Assembly (NCBI RefSeq): GCF_900090105.1
Contig: NZ_FMDM01000003.1
Span: 458,029-522,028, forward strand
From: Micromonospora humi
Lineage (GTDB): Bacteria > Actinomycetota > Actinomycetes > Mycobacteriales > Micromonosporaceae
DNA length: 64,000 nucleotides
Direction of reading: 5' to 3'
The notes beneath the pieces are model-generated. The model was not told the origin of the DNA. It was given only the letters and a program-made list of their open reading frames with translations, and searched no databases. The position numbers and the translations under genes were made by a program. Below are positions 1-8,719 of this stretch, in pieces (the stretch's first letter is position 1; each line of letters opens with the position of its first letter).

Positions 1-109
1 CGACGCTGCCCTCGCCGCGTCCGGTGCCGCTGCTCCCGCCGCCGGCGCCGCTGTTCCCGCCGCCGAGGCCGAGGAGTCCCGGCGGCTCGCCGCCGCCGTC
101 GAGGGCTGA
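1..109 (+). CDS. C-terminal end of an unidentified protein (partial)
   Basis: The reading frame that starts at base 2 is open from the window edge to a TGA at 107-109. It encodes about 35 residues that are very rich in Ala and Pro, followed by a charged stretch (AEAEESRRLAAAVEG). The composition fits the low-complexity tail of a high-GC actinobacterial protein. No domain is visible, so function cannot be assigned. It could also be chance open frame in GC-rich DNA. Confidence 0.45.
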   Translation, partial: DAALAASGAAAPAAGAAVPAAEAEESRRLAAAVEG

Positions 110-245
110 GCTCCACCGCCGACGGGCCGCCCGGGTCCGGTAACACGCCGCCCGGTCATGGCGCCGGTATCGCCGACACGCCGGCCTGACCGCGCTTCCG
201 TTGCTCGGCGTGTCGCGGCTCGGCGGACAACACCCTTCGACCGAT

Positions 246-279
246 ATACCTCAGCGGCATATTTATGACTGTGAGGCAT
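246..279. promoter_or_regulatory. 34-bp imperfect palindromic element, copy 1 (upstream of PL11 lyase)
   Basis: The outer arms are ATACCTCAG and GTGAGGCAT, and the inner arms are CATA and TATG around a 2-nt centre. The same 34-bp layout recurs at 63411-63444 with 27 of 34 identical bases, and the similarity continues a short way downstream (GCCGC, then ACTTC and TCTCC blocks). The arrangement looks like a dimeric repressor operator. It ends about 250 bp before the PL11 start codon. The cognate protein is unknown. Confidence 0.6.
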
Positions 280-426
280 GCCGCCTTCGAGTGACTTCCT
301 CTCCAGCGTGGTCACGCACGGTGGCGTCGGTACGGGCCGCCCGGGCGGTCGGCGCGGCACCCGCCGGCGCTTGTGGGGCGTCCGGTGGTGCCCTACGCTG
401 GCGGGGCGCGGAGCCTAATCATCGAT

Positions 427-440
427 GTCGATGCATCGAC
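427..440. promoter_or_regulatory. 14-bp perfect palindrome upstream of the PL11 gene
   Basis: GTCGATGCATCGAC reads the same on both strands. It lies about 90 bp upstream of the GTG start of the secreted lyase, a usual place for an operator. The rest of the 110-527 gap contains only the 34-bp element described separately. No clear -35/-10 pair could be assigned. Confidence 0.3.
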
Positions 441-527
441 GTCTCGTCGCGTCAACGTGCGTGTCTCCCTCGCCGGTCCGGGCAGGCCGGTGCCGGCGCG
501 CGCCTGACCTTCGCGAAAGGCAACCCC

Positions 528-2780
528 GTGCATCCCACCACCTCACGCCGTCGGCTCGCGCTGCTCGCCGCGGCCTCGGCGGCCACCCTGACGGCCGGCG
601 CGCTCACCACCGTGACCGCCGAGGCGGCGGCCGCCGCCTGCCGGGTCGACTACCGGATCACCAACCAGTGGGGCGGCGGCTTCGGCGCCGACGTCACCGT
701 GACCAACCTCGGCGACCCGGTCAACGGCTGGACGCTCGGCTGGAGCTTCGCCGCCGGTCAGCAGGTCGTCCAGGCCTGGAACGCCACGGTCAGCCAGTCC
801 GGCACCCAGGTCACCGCCCGCGACGCCGGCTACAACGCGGCCCTCGGCACCGGCGGCAGCGCCACCTTCGGCTTCAACGGCTCCTGGGACAACGCCGCCA
901 ACCCGGTGCCCTCCGCGTTCACGCTCAACGGCACCACCTGCACCGGCGCGCCGCCGACCTCGACGCCGCCGACCTCCGGCCCGACCACACCGCCGCCGAC
1001 CACCACGCCCCCGCCGACCACGCCCCCGGCCGGCGCCAAGCAGATGGAGAAGCTCGACCGAGGGCTGGTCAGCGTCCGCTCCGGCAGCGGGAACCTGGTC
1101 TCCTGGCGGCTGCTCGGCACCGAGACCTCGGGCGTCTCGTTCAACCTCTACCGGGGATCCACCAGGGTCAACTCGAGCCCGATCACCGGCGCCACCACGT
1201 ACCTGGACGGCGGCGCGGCCGCCGGGTCCGCGTACACCGTGCGGGCCGTGGTGAACGGCGCCGAGCAGGCGGCGTCCGCCCCGGCGCTGCAGTTCGCCAA
1301 CGGCTACCTGGACGTGCCGATCCAGGCCCCGCCCGGCGGGACCACGCCGAGCGGCGAGGCCTACACCTACTCCGCCAACGACGCGAGCGTCGGCGACCTC
1401 GACGGCGACGGCCGCTACGAGTTCGTGCTCAAGTGGGACCCGTCCAACAGCAAGGACAACTCCCAGTCCGGCTACACCGGCAACGTCTACGTCGACGCCT
1501 ACACCCTCACCGGCGCCCGGCTGTGGCGCGTCGACCTGGGCCGCAACATCCGCGCCGGCGCCCACTACACCCAGTTCCAGGTGTACGACTACGACGGCGA
1601 CGGGGACGCCGAGGTGGCCATGAAGACCGCCGACGGCACCCGCTCCGGCACCGGCCAGGTGATCGGCTCGTCGTCGGCCGACCACCGCAACTCCAGCGGC
1701 TACGTGCTCGCCGGTCCGGAATACCTGACCATGTTCGACGGTCGCACCGGCGCGGCGCTGTCCACCGTCGACTACGACCCGCCGCGCGGCACCGTCTCCT
1801 CCTGGGGCGATTCCTACGGCAACCGGGTCGACCGGTTCCTCGCCGGCACCGCCTACCTCGACGGGCAGCGCCCCTCGCTGATCATGGCGCGCGGCTACTA
1901 CACCCGGGCGGTGATCGCCGCCTGGGACTTCCGCGACGGCACGCTGCGCAAGCGGTGGACGTTCGACTCGAACGCCAGCGGCAACGGCGCCGCCGCCGGC
2001 CAGGGCAACCACCAGCTCTCCGTCGCCGACGTGGACAACGACGGTCGCCAGGAGATCGTGTACGGGGCCGCCACCATCGACGACAACGGCCGGCTGCTCT
2101 ACTCGACGGGCAACGGGCACGGCGACGCGCTGCACGTCGGCGACCTCGACCCGAGCCGCGCCGGCCTGGAGGTCTTCAAGGTCGACGAGGACGGCAGCAA
2201 GCCCAGCTCGTGGATGGCCGACGCGCGCACCGGGCAGATCCTCTGGCAGACCGCCCCGAACGGCGACAACGGTCGCGGCGTCTCCGACGACATCTGGGCC
2301 GGCAGCCCCGGCGCGGAGTCCTGGTCGTCGGCGGTCGACGGCCTGCTCAACACGCGCGGGCAGAACGTCGGCCGCAAGCCGTCCTCGGCGAACTTCCTGA
2401 TCTGGTGGGACGGCGACCCGGTCCGTGAGCTGCTCGACGGCACCAAGATCGACAAGTACGGCACCGGCGGCGAGACCCGGCTGCTCACCGGCAGCAACGT
2501 CGCGTCCAACAACGGCACCAAGAGCACGCCGGCGCTCTCGGCCGATATCGTCGGCGACTGGCGCGAGGAGGTCGTCTGGCGCACCGCCGACAGCAGCGCG
2601 CTGCGCATCTACAGCACGCCCGTCACCACCGGCCTGCGCCTGCCGACGCTGATGCACGACCCGCAGTATCGGGTCGCCGTGGCCTGGCAGAACACCGCCT
2701 ACAACCAGCCGCCGCACCCGGGCTTCCACCTCGGCGACGGCATGAGCACGCCGGCCGCGCCGAACATCTACCTGCGCTGA
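528..2780 (+). CDS. Secreted rhamnogalacturonan lyase, CBM2 plus PL11
   Basis: This predicted extracellular pectin-degrading enzyme should cleave the rhamnogalacturonan I backbone by beta-elimination. The 750-residue protein starts at a GTG preceded by GAAAGG. Residues 1-37 form a signal peptide with an arginine-rich start (SRRRLALLAA). Residues about 38-138 are a family 2 carbohydrate-binding module with its two terminal Cys and conserved Trp. A Pro/Thr linker follows to about residue 165. The rest is a PL11 catalytic domain with repeated calcium-type acidic loops such as DLDGDGRYEF, DYDGDGDAEVAMK and DVDNDGRQEIVYG, as in YesW-type lyases. A cellulose-binding CBM2 on a pectin lyase suggests action on intact plant cell walls. 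A strong terminator follows. Confidence 0.9.
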   Translation: MHPTTSRRRLALLAAASAATLTAGALTTVTAEAAAAACRVDYRITNQWGGGFGADVTVTNLGDPVNGWTLGWSFAAGQQVVQAWNATVSQSGTQVTARDAGYNAALGTGGSATFGFNGSWDNAANPVPSAFTLNGTTCTGAPPTSTPPTSGPTTPPPTTTPPPTTPPAGAKQMEKLDRGLVSVRSGSGNLVSWRLLGTETSGVSFNLYRGSTRVNSSPITGATTYLDGGAAAGSAYTVRAVVNGAEQAASAPALQFANGYLDVPIQAPPGGTTPSGEAYTYSANDASVGDLDGDGRYEFVLKWDPSNSKDNSQSGYTGNVYVDAYTLTGARLWRVDLGRNIRAGAHYTQFQVYDYDGDGDAEVAMKTADGTRSGTGQVIGSSSADHRNSSGYVLAGPEYLTMFDGRTGAALSTVDYDPPRGTVSSWGDSYGNRVDRFLAGTAYLDGQRPSLIMARGYYTRAVIAAWDFRDGTLRKRWTFDSNASGNGAAAGQGNHQLSVADVDNDGRQEIVYGAATIDDNGRLLYSTGNGHGDALHVGDLDPSRAGLEVFKVDEDGSKPSSWMADARTGQILWQTAPNGDNGRGVSDDIWAGSPGAESWSSAVDGLLNTRGQNVGRKPSSANFLIWWDGDPVRELLDGTKIDKYGTGGETRLLTGSNVASNNGTKSTPALSADIVGDWREEVVWRTADSSALRIYSTPVTTGLRLPTLMHDPQYRVAVAWQNTAYNQPPHPGFHLGDGMSTPAAPNIYLR

Positions 2781-2793
2781 ACCGAAAACGAAG

Positions 2794-2840
2794 GCACCGG
2801 GTCGCCGGCCGCGGAATCCGCTCAGCCGGCGACCCGGTGC
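2794..2840. terminator. Bidirectional hairpin terminator
   Basis: A perfect 16-bp inverted repeat (arms GCACCGGGTCGCCGGC at 2794-2809 and 2825-2840) with a 15-nt loop begins 13 nt after the PL11 stop. It lies between convergent genes, so it probably ends transcripts from both sides. No U-tract is present, as is common in actinomycetes. Confidence 0.75.
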
Positions 2841-2952
2841 ACCACACCGCAGCATTCCCGACCCGTCCCGACCGGGAATGCCGTACCACCACCGGGGACT
2901 AAGTTATGCGTCCCGCGCGACGCTGCGGTGACGTGGCTATGAAGAGCGTGTT

Positions 2953-3963
2953 TCAGCCTTCCCGGCGCAGGCCACCGGCCACCTTCTCGGCGATCAACTC
3001 GAACGAGCGGACCCGGTCGTCCACGTCGTAGACCATCGAGGTCAGCATCAACTCGTCCGCGCCGGTGCGCTCCAGCAGCGTCCCGAGCTGCCGGGCCACC
3101 GTCTCCGGCGAGCCCGTCGCCTGACCGTCGCGGCGCTGCGCCACGAACTCCCGCTCCAGCTCCGAATACGGATAGGCCGCCGCCTCCTCCGGCGTGACCA
3201 GCGGCTCCGGCCGCCCCGACCGCAACTTCAGGAACGACAACCCGGCCGGCCCGGCCAGCCACTCCGCCCGCTCGTCGGTCTCCGCGCACACCGCGTTGAC
3301 CGCCACCATCGCGTACGGCCGGTCCAGCCACTGCGACGGCCGGAAGTGCTGCCGGTAGAGCTGCAACGCCGGGATCGTGTTCTGCGAGCTGAAGTGGTGC
3401 GCGAACGAGAACGGCAACCCGAGCAGGCCGGCGAGCTGGGCGCTGAACCCGCTCGACCCGAGCAGCCACACCTGCGGCGACTGGCCGCGCCCCGGCGTCG
3501 CCGTGATCGGGCCCGGCTCGGCGCCGCTGAAGTAGTTCATCAGGTCGGCCAGCTCGCGCGGGAAGTGCTCCGCGGACAGGCCCTCCATGGTGCGGCGCAA
3601 CGCCAACGCGGTCACCTGGTCGGTGCCGGGCGCCCGCCCGATGCCCAGGTCGATCCGGCCCGGGTGCAGCGCCTCCAGGGTGCCGAACTGCTCGGCCACC
3701 ACCAGCGGCGCGTGGTTCGGCAGCATCACCCCACCCGAGCCCAACCGGATCGTGGACGTGTTCGCGGCCAGGTGGGCGAGCAGCACCGCCGGCGCCGAAC
3801 TGGCGATCGCCGGCATGTTGTGGTGCTCGGCCACCCAGAACCGGCGGTAGCCCAGCTCCTCGGTGCGCCGGGCCAGCTCGGTGGTGTGCCGCAGCGCCTC
3901 ACCGGCACTGCCGGTCGCGGCCACCGGGGCAAGGTCAAGAACAGACATGGGTACGTCGATCAC
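2953..3963 (-). CDS. LLM-class flavin-dependent monooxygenase
   Basis: This is a bacterial luciferase-like oxidoreductase (TIM barrel, FMN or F420 dependent) of the well-conserved group beginning with an SVLDLAPV motif. The 336-residue protein contains the group's signatures: [29 protein letters not shown] and [15 protein letters not shown] start it at GTG 3963 ([13 protein letters not shown]), because relatives carry a short DVP-type lead. The ATG at 3948 is the alternative. The substrate is unknown. It is read in the same direction as, and just downstream of, the Lrp/AsnC regulator, so it may belong to that regulator's unit. Confidence 0.85.
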   Translation of the reverse strand: MIDVPMSVLDLAPVAATGSAGEALRHTTELARRTEELGYRRFWVAEHHNMPAIASSAPAVLLAHLAANTSTIRLGSGGVMLPNHAPLVVAEQFGTLEALHPGRIDLGIGRAPGTDQVTALALRRTMEGLSAEHFPRELADLMNYFSGAEPGPITATPGRGQSPQVWLLGSSGFSAQLAGLLGLPFSFAHHFSSQNTIPALQLYRQHFRPSQWLDRPYAMVAVNAVCAETDERAEWLAGPAGLSFLKLRSGRPEPLVTPEEAAAYPYSELEREFVAQRRDGQATGSPETVARQLGTLLERTGADELMLTSMVYDVDDRVRSFELIAEKVAGGLRREG

Positions 3964-4010
3964 GCTGTGGTGCAACCCACCGGGTGCCGGAATTGTTCCC
4001 CTCGGGTGGC

Positions 4011-4490
4011 TCAGCCCATGCCCCGGGCCTGCTCGAAGATGAGGCTGGTCTGGGTGTGCCGCACCGCCGGATCCACCGCCAGGTGGTCGAGCACGAAATC
4101 CCGCAGCGCGTCCCCGGACGCCGCCCGCACGTGCAGCACGTAGTCCTCCGCGCCGGCCACGTGGAACACCGACACCACCCCCGGCAGCCGCACCGACCGG
4201 GCCCGGAACGCGTCCACCGCGGCCCGCTCGTGCGCCGTCAACCGCACCGACACCAGCGCCTGCAACGGCAGCCCCACCGCTGCCGGGTCGACGTCCGCGT
4301 GGAACCCTCGGATCGCCCCGCACTCACGCAGTGCCCGGGTACGCGTCAGACACGTCGACGGCGCCACGCCCACCCGCTCGGCCAGCGCGTTGTTGGGCAG
4401 CCGCCCGTCGGCGGTCAACTCGGTGAGGATCGCGCGGTCGACGTCGTCGAGGCCGGAGAACGGCCGCACATCGTTCGGTGCGAGAGGCAT
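4011..4490 (-). CDS. Lrp/AsnC family transcriptional regulator
   Basis: This 159-residue protein has an N-terminal winged HTH ([34 protein letters not shown]) and a C-terminal RAM/AsnC ligand domain ([29 protein letters not shown]). Such proteins sense amino acids. The ATG at 4490 was chosen for its GGAGG ribosome site 7 nt upstream; upstream in-frame ATGs lack one. It is divergent from a Cys/Met PLP enzyme across a 102-bp gap, the typical arrangement of a local Lrp regulator with its target. A sulfur amino acid or a related amino acid is the inferred effector. Confidence 0.88.
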   Translation of the reverse strand: MPLAPNDVRPFSGLDDVDRAILTELTADGRLPNNALAERVGVAPSTCLTRTRALRECGAIRGFHADVDPAAVGLPLQALVSVRLTAHERAAVDAFRARSVRLPGVVSVFHVAGAEDYVLHVRAASGDALRDFVLDHLAVDPAVRHTQTSLIFEQARGMG

Positions 4491-4592
4491 GCCGCCATCC
4501 TCCACCGAAGATGCGTCGGACGGAAGCGAGATCATCAGAATCTTCTTCGCTACTCTTGCCCCGTACTGCCATCATGTTCGACGCTTCCGGGC
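4491..4592. promoter_or_regulatory. Divergent promoter region between Lrp regulator and PLP enzyme
   Basis: This 102-bp gap is less GC-rich than its surroundings. It contains AGCGA (4525-4529) and TCGCT (4547-4551) arms 17 nt apart, around an AT-rich core with AGAATCTTCTT. This is a plausible site for the divergently encoded Lrp/AsnC protein. No confident -10/-35 elements were found. Confidence 0.35.
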
Positions 4593-5750
4593 ATGACCGC
4601 CCTGGACACCGCAGCCGTGCACGCCGGGCGTGACGACCTCGCCGGCCTCGGCGTCCACGTCCCGCCCATCGACCTCTCCACCACCAACCCGCTGCCCTCG
4701 GTGGCCGACGGCGGCGACGCCTACGAGACGCTCGCCACCGGCAACCCGCTCCCGGTCGGCGGCAGCGCGGTCTACCAGCGGCTCTGGAACCCGACAGTGG
4801 CCCGCTTCGAGACCGCCCTCGCCCAACTCGAGGGCACCGCCGAGGCGGTCGCGTTCGCCAGCGGCATGGCCGCGCTCACCGCCACCCTGCTCGCCGCCAC
4901 CCGCGACGGCAAGCGCCACGTCGTCGCCGTCCGCCCGCTCTACGGCGGCACCGACCACGTCCTCGCCAGCGGCCTGCTCGGCACCGAGGTCACCTGGGCC
5001 CGCGCCGAGGACGTCGCCGCCGCGATCCGCCCCGACACCGCAGTGGTCGTCGTCGAGACCCCGGCCAACCCCACCCTCGACCTGGTCGACATCGCCGCGC
5101 TCGCCACCGCCGCCGGCGACGTCCCGCTGCTGGTCGACAACACCGTCGCCACCCCCGTACTCCAGCAGCCCGCCCGGCACGGCGCCGCGCTCGTGCTGCA
5201 CAGCGCCACCAAGAGCATCGGCGGCCACGGCGACGTCCTCGCCGGCGTCGTCGCCTGCGCGCCCGACTGGGCCGCCCGGCTGCGCCAGGTCCGCGCCGTC
5301 ACCGGCGCCGTCCTGCACCCGCTCGGCGCCTACCTGCTGCACCGCGGCCTGCAGACCCTGCCCCTGCGGGTCCGCGCCCAGCAGGCCGGCGCGGAGAAGC
5401 TCGCCGCCTGGCTCGCCGGCCACCCCGCCGTCGAGCGGGTCCACCACCCGTCCCGGCACGACCCGGCCGGCCTGGTCGGCCGCCAGATGGCCGGCGGCGG
5501 CAGCCTGCTCGCCTTCGAGGTACGCGGCGGCGCGCCCGCCGCGGCCACGGTCGCCGGCGCCTGCGCGCTGATCACCCACGCCGTCTCGCTGGGCGGCGTC
5601 GACACGCTGATCCAGCACCCGGCGTCGCTGACGCACCGGCCGGTCGAGGGTGACGCGAAGCCGTGCGGCGGGCTGCTGCGGGTCTCGGTCGGCCTGGAGG
5701 ACCCGGAGGACCTGCGCGCCGACCTGGCCCGGGCGCTCGCGTCCATCTGA
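4593..5750 (+). CDS. Cys/Met metabolism PLP-dependent enzyme (gamma-lyase or gamma-synthase type)
   Basis: This 385-residue fold-type I PLP enzyme belongs to the cystathionine gamma-synthase / cystathionine gamma-lyase / methionine gamma-lyase family. Visible signatures are AVHAGR at the N terminus, FASGMAALTA, ETPANPTLDLVDI, VDNTVATPVLQQP and the PLP-lysine region LHSATKSIGGHGD. The C-terminal part has SLGGVDTLIQHPASLTHR. Exact specificity cannot be set from sequence alone. The divergent Lrp/AsnC neighbour supports an amino-acid degradation role, for example methionine gamma-lyase. Confidence 0.85.
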   Translation: MTALDTAAVHAGRDDLAGLGVHVPPIDLSTTNPLPSVADGGDAYETLATGNPLPVGGSAVYQRLWNPTVARFETALAQLEGTAEAVAFASGMAALTATLLAATRDGKRHVVAVRPLYGGTDHVLASGLLGTEVTWARAEDVAAAIRPDTAVVVVETPANPTLDLVDIAALATAAGDVPLLVDNTVATPVLQQPARHGAALVLHSATKSIGGHGDVLAGVVACAPDWAARLRQVRAVTGAVLHPLGAYLLHRGLQTLPLRVRAQQAGAEKLAAWLAGHPAVERVHHPSRHDPAGLVGRQMAGGGSLLAFEVRGGAPAAATVAGACALITHAVSLGGVDTLIQHPASLTHRPVEGDAKPCGGLLRVSVGLEDPEDLRADLARALASI

Positions 5751-5846
5751 CGCGGACGCGCGCGTCGATCCGGGGCGCGCCGGGCGTTGGCGCCGGCCGC
5801 GCCGGACCGGTCGCCGTCGGTGTTGTGCGGCGGAGCGGCCGTCTGG

Positions 5847-6596
5847 TCAGGACTTTGGGCCCACGTGCCGGTCGAGCGCGGCGACCGCTTCCCGGCGGGC
5901 GACCGACAGGGACCACGGCAGGTTCATCCGCCAGGCGACGCCGAGCAGGTCGAGCGCCCACTGGCACAGTGCCATGATGTCGGTGGAGCGGTTGGAGAAC
6001 ATGTAGCGGGGATAGACGTACTCCTTCCCGCGAACGACGACCCGGTTGGCGAAGCGACAGCCGTCGGAGTGGAACAGGCCCCGCAGGAAATGGCCCGGTT
6101 GCGCCTCGACGATGGTGCGCTGCCAGTCGGCCAGGAGGATCGGGCGCTCGTGCTTCTTGCCGGGGCCGTGCTGGGGAAACAGGCACGGCCAGTGGATGGC
6201 GGTGCTCTGCACGGCGACGCAGCCGCGCTTCTGGATGCGCTGCACCTTGTTGGCCAGCACTGCGCGCATCGCGGCGTCGCACTGGTCGATCAGGTGGGGC
6301 CAGGCGTCGGCGCAATAGACGCGGAGCACCGGCGTTCGGTCGGTCGTGACCAGGTGCCCGTCTCCCAGATAGAGCCCGAGTAGGTAGGCGTAGGCCGCCT
6401 GATCGGGTGGACCTTCCTGGTCGGGACGGCACCGGAAGCAGCGGACCGCGCTGCCGAAGATCGCCGGCTCGGGTCGGTCGACGCACCAGTGCCAGACCGT
6501 GGTGTAGGGCAGGGAGAGGCTGCGGGCCACCGACCGGATGTGGTGACCTCGAGCGCGAAGGGCGCGGGCTCGTGCCCGCATTTCGGGAGGATGCAC
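5847..6596 (-). CDS. HTH plus LAGLIDADG-type endonuclease-like protein next to tRNA-Leu
   Basis: The 249-residue protein has an N-terminal HTH (about residues 17-38, HIRSVARSLSLPYTTVWHW) and a CFRC pair at residues 53-56. Two LAGLIDADG-like helices follow, LLGLYLGDG (about 72-80) and FLRGLFHSDG (about 169-178), each ending in the expected acidic position. It resembles solitary homing-endonuclease relatives of actinobacteria. I start it at GTG 6596 because GAGG lies 8 nt upstream; longer starts would run into the tRNA. It is read in the same direction as the tRNA and begins 34 bp beyond the tRNA 3' end. DNA cleavage activity is inferred only from the motifs. Confidence 0.7.
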   Translation of the reverse strand: MHPPEMRARARALRARGHHIRSVARSLSLPYTTVWHWCVDRPEPAIFGSAVRCFRCRPDQEGPPDQAAYAYLLGLYLGDGHLVTTDRTPVLRVYCADAWPHLIDQCDAAMRAVLANKVQRIQKRGCVAVQSTAIHWPCLFPQHGPGKKHERPILLADWQRTIVEAQPGHFLRGLFHSDGCRFANRVVVRGKEYVYPRYMFSNRSTDIMALCQWALDLLGVAWRMNLPWSLSVARREAVAALDRHVGPKS

Positions 6597-6629
6597 AGCA
6601 ACATCCTCGAACGCGTGTATGACAAGAAG

Positions 6630-6712
6630 TGCCGGGAGCGGGATTCGAACCCGCAAGCCCTTTCGGGCAGAAGTGTTTGAGACTTCCGTGTATGCCGTTC
6701 CACCATCCCGGC
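6630..6712 (-). tRNA. tRNA-Leu (anticodon CAA)
   Basis: On the minus strand the acceptor stem GCCGGGA pairs with TCCCGGC and is followed by discriminator A. The T arm contains GGTTCGAATCC. The anticodon stem GAAGT/ACTTC holds the 7-nt loop CTCAAAC, giving anticodon CAA. A long variable arm (GCCCGAAAGGGC) marks a class II tRNA, and the length of 83 nt fits. The 3' CCA is not encoded. Confidence 0.95.
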
Positions 6713-6793
6713 GGGGTGCGGTAACTGTACCCGACTAGGCTCATGCGGGAGCATGGGTGGTGACCGTGCCGGGATCGATGGTGGGAGTGGCTC

Positions 6794-7417
6794 GTGGGCG
6801 AGATGCAGACGGATGCCGAGCGCAAGCGCGTTCTGATCGCCGAGGACGAGGCGCTGATCCGGCTGGACCTGGCCGAGATGCTGGTCGAGGAGGGCTACGA
6901 GGTGGTCGGCGAGGCCGGCGACGGGGAGACCGCCGTCAAGCTCGCCGAGGAGCTCAAGCCGGATCTGGTCATCCTCGACATCAAGATGCCGATCATGGAC
7001 GGGCTGGCCGCCGCCGAGCGGATCGCCGGCGCACGCATCGCCCCCGTGATCATCCTGACCGCGTTCAGCCAGCGCGACCTGGTCGAGCGGGCCCGGGCGG
7101 CCGGCGCGATGGCCTACCTGGTGAAGCCGTTCCAGAAGAGCGACCTGGTGCCGGCGGTGGAGATCGCGCTGTCCCGCTACTCGGAGATCTCCGCACTGGA
7201 GGCCGAGGTCGCCGGCCTGACCGACCGGCTGGAGATCCGCAAGACCGTCGAGCGGGCCAAGGGCGCGCTGATGACCACCTATGGCATGACCGAGCCGCAG
7301 GCCTTCAAGTGGATCCAGCGCACCGCGATGGACCACCGGATGACCATGAAGGAGGTCGCCGAGCGGATCCTCGCCGAGACCGCCGGCGGCGAGGTGGCGC
7401 AGCAGCCCGCCTCCTGA
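6794..7417 (+). CDS. pdtaR: ANTAR-type response regulator PdtaR
   Basis: This 207-residue two-domain antiterminator regulator matches mycobacterial PdtaR (Rv1626). A receiver domain occupies residues about 11-125, with the acidic pocket AEDEA, phosphoacceptor Asp62 in VILDIKMP, and the YLVKPF lysine. A C-terminal ANTAR RNA-binding domain (ERAKGALMTTYGMTEPQAFKWIQRTAMDHRMTM) follows. Phosphorylation by a PdtaS-type kinase should let ANTAR bind paired hexaloop hairpins and prevent termination. No kinase gene lies in the window. The GTG start follows a GGGAG site at 6 nt. Confidence 0.92.
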   Translation: MGEMQTDAERKRVLIAEDEALIRLDLAEMLVEEGYEVVGEAGDGETAVKLAEELKPDLVILDIKMPIMDGLAAAERIAGARIAPVIILTAFSQRDLVERARAAGAMAYLVKPFQKSDLVPAVEIALSRYSEISALEAEVAGLTDRLEIRKTVERAKGALMTTYGMTEPQAFKWIQRTAMDHRMTMKEVAERILAETAGGEVAQQPAS

Positions 7418-7467
7418 CCCACCGCGCGGGGCGCGGTTCGTCGCCCGGCGGGGGAGCGGCCGATCGA

Positions 7468-7473
7468 TAGGAT
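7468..7473 (+). promoter_or_regulatory. Putative -10 element of a leaderless transcript
   Basis: TAGGAT is followed by 7 nt and then the ATG at 7481, the spacing expected when transcription begins at the start codon. No ribosome site is present between them. Confidence 0.45.
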
Positions 7474-7480
7474 CGGATCC

Positions 7481-8719
7481 ATGCCTCTTCCGCGCCCGAG
7501 GTCGGTGTTGATCGTGGCGGCCGGTGTCGCGGTGCTGCTGGCCGCCTGCCGCTCGGCGCCGGAGGAGCCGCCCGCGCCGGTGCCGGTGCGCCCGGCCTGG
7601 CGGGCCGTCGAGCTGCCCCTGCCGCCGGGGCCCGCAGGCCGCCCGCTGCTGCGCGACGCGGCGCACTGTGCCGGCCGCTGGTACGCCGTCGGCGGACTCG
7701 TCGATCCGGCCGGGGAGACCCGGCCGGCGGCCTGGTCCAGCCCGGACGGCGTGACCTGGGCGGCGTTGCCGATGCGCCCACAGACGTTCTACGGCCGCCA
7801 GCACGTGCTCTACGCGGTCGCGTGCCGCGACGGCGGGATGGCGGCGCTCGGGGCGAAGACGGGTGGTGTGCACGGCAATCCGCGTACCGGATCGTGGGTG
7901 TGGCGCCCGGGCGGGCCGGTGCGCGAGGTGCCGGCGGCGTTCGAGTTGTTCGGCGGCCCGCGCGCGGTGAGCGCGTCGCGGTTGGCGGCCGGGCCGGGCG
8001 GCTGGTTGATCGCCGGGGCGCGCACGGACGGCGCGGCGGTGTGGACGTCGCCGGACGCCGGCGGGTTCGTGGTGCGCGAGGGCGTCGCGGAGCTGGCCGG
8101 TGACGCCCGGGGCCGGACGGCGGCGTCCGACGCGGTGGCCCTGGGGTCGGGTTGGCTGGTGGTGGGGTCGTTGCTGCCGGCCGGCGGCACGGCGTTGACG
8201 CCGCTGGCCTGGTCATCGGCGGACGGTCGGTCGTGGCGGCGGGTGGCGTTGCCGGCGGAGGCCGGTGGGTCGGCGCAGCCGACGGAGGCCGGTGGGTCGG
8301 CGCAGCCGACGGACGGCGGCGGGGTGGCGGAGCGGGTGGTGCTGTGCGACGGCGCGCCGACGGCGGTGGGTCCGGTCCGCGACGGCTTCGCGGTGTGGCG
8401 GTCCCCGACCGGTGGGTCGGGCGGATGGCGGCGGGTCGGCGGGTTCGGCGCGGTCGGTCCGGGGGTGTCGTCGGTGACGGGTCTGGTGGCGGCCGGCGGT
8501 CGACTGGTCGCGGTGACCGGCGACGGCGCGGATCGCCGATTGTGGATATCGGGTGACGGCGGCGTGTCGTGGCGGCCGGTGATCGTGCCGACGCCGGTGC
8601 CGGCGCGCGGCGACGCGGCGCTGGCGGTGGCCGCCGGTGCTGATGGGCTGCTGGCGGTGGCGGATGACGGAAAGGCCTCCCGTGCCTGGTGGACGGCGTT
8701 GCCGAGCGTCGATGAGTAG
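7481..8719 (+). CDS. Secreted lipoprotein, beta-propeller-like, unknown function
   Basis: The 412-residue protein opens with a lipoprotein signal peptide ending in the lipobox LLAAC (lipidated Cys23). The rest shows recurring blocks of the type AWSSPDGVTW, VWTSPDAGGF, AWSSADGRSW and LWISGDGGVSW. These are SxDGxxW (Asp-box-like) repeats that suggest a sialidase/BNR-type beta-propeller facing the cell surface. A 27-bp tandem duplication inserts two EAGGSAQPT units near residue 260. Function is unknown. It is separated from livK by 259 bp. Confidence 0.7.
   Translation: MPLPRPRSVLIVAAGVAVLLAACRSAPEEPPAPVPVRPAWRAVELPLPPGPAGRPLLRDAAHCAGRWYAVGGLVDPAGETRPAAWSSPDGVTWAALPMRPQTFYGRQHVLYAVACRDGGMAALGAKTGGVHGNPRTGSWVWRPGGPVREVPAAFELFGGPRAVSASRLAAGPGGWLIAGARTDGAAVWTSPDAGGFVVREGVAELAGDARGRTAASDAVALGSGWLVVGSLLPAGGTALTPLAWSSADGRSWRRVALPAEAGGSAQPTEAGGSAQPTDGGGVAERVVLCDGAPTAVGPVRDGFAVWRSPTGGSGGWRRVGGFGAVGPGVSSVTGLVAAGGRLVAVTGDGADRRLWISGDGGVSWRPVIVPTPVPARGDAALAVAAGADGLLAVADDGKASRAWWTALPSVDE
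8258..8311 (+). repeat. 27-bp perfect tandem duplication inside the lipoprotein gene
   Basis: Two identical adjacent units (8258-8284 and 8285-8311) each encode the nine residues EAGGSAQPT, and a third degenerate start follows. The frame is kept, so the length of this loop may vary between strains by slippage. Confidence 0.9.

Noticed and set aside
543..2855. Long minus-strand open frame opposite the PL11 gene
   Set aside because: It is an Arg/Val/Gly-rich antisense frame caused by high GC at third codon positions, with no domain. The plus strand encodes a clear CBM2-PL11 protein. The many other long antisense frames in the window were dismissed for the same reason.
5751..5846. Terminator after the PLP enzyme
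   Set aside because: GC-rich arms (GGCGCGCCGGGCG and CGCCGGCCGCGCC) pair only imperfectly, so the evidence is too weak to list.
6605..6625. LexA/SOS box before the LAGLIDADG gene
   Set aside because: CGAAC-N4-GTATG keeps only one good half of CGAAC-N4-GTTCG, and there is no other sign of SOS control.
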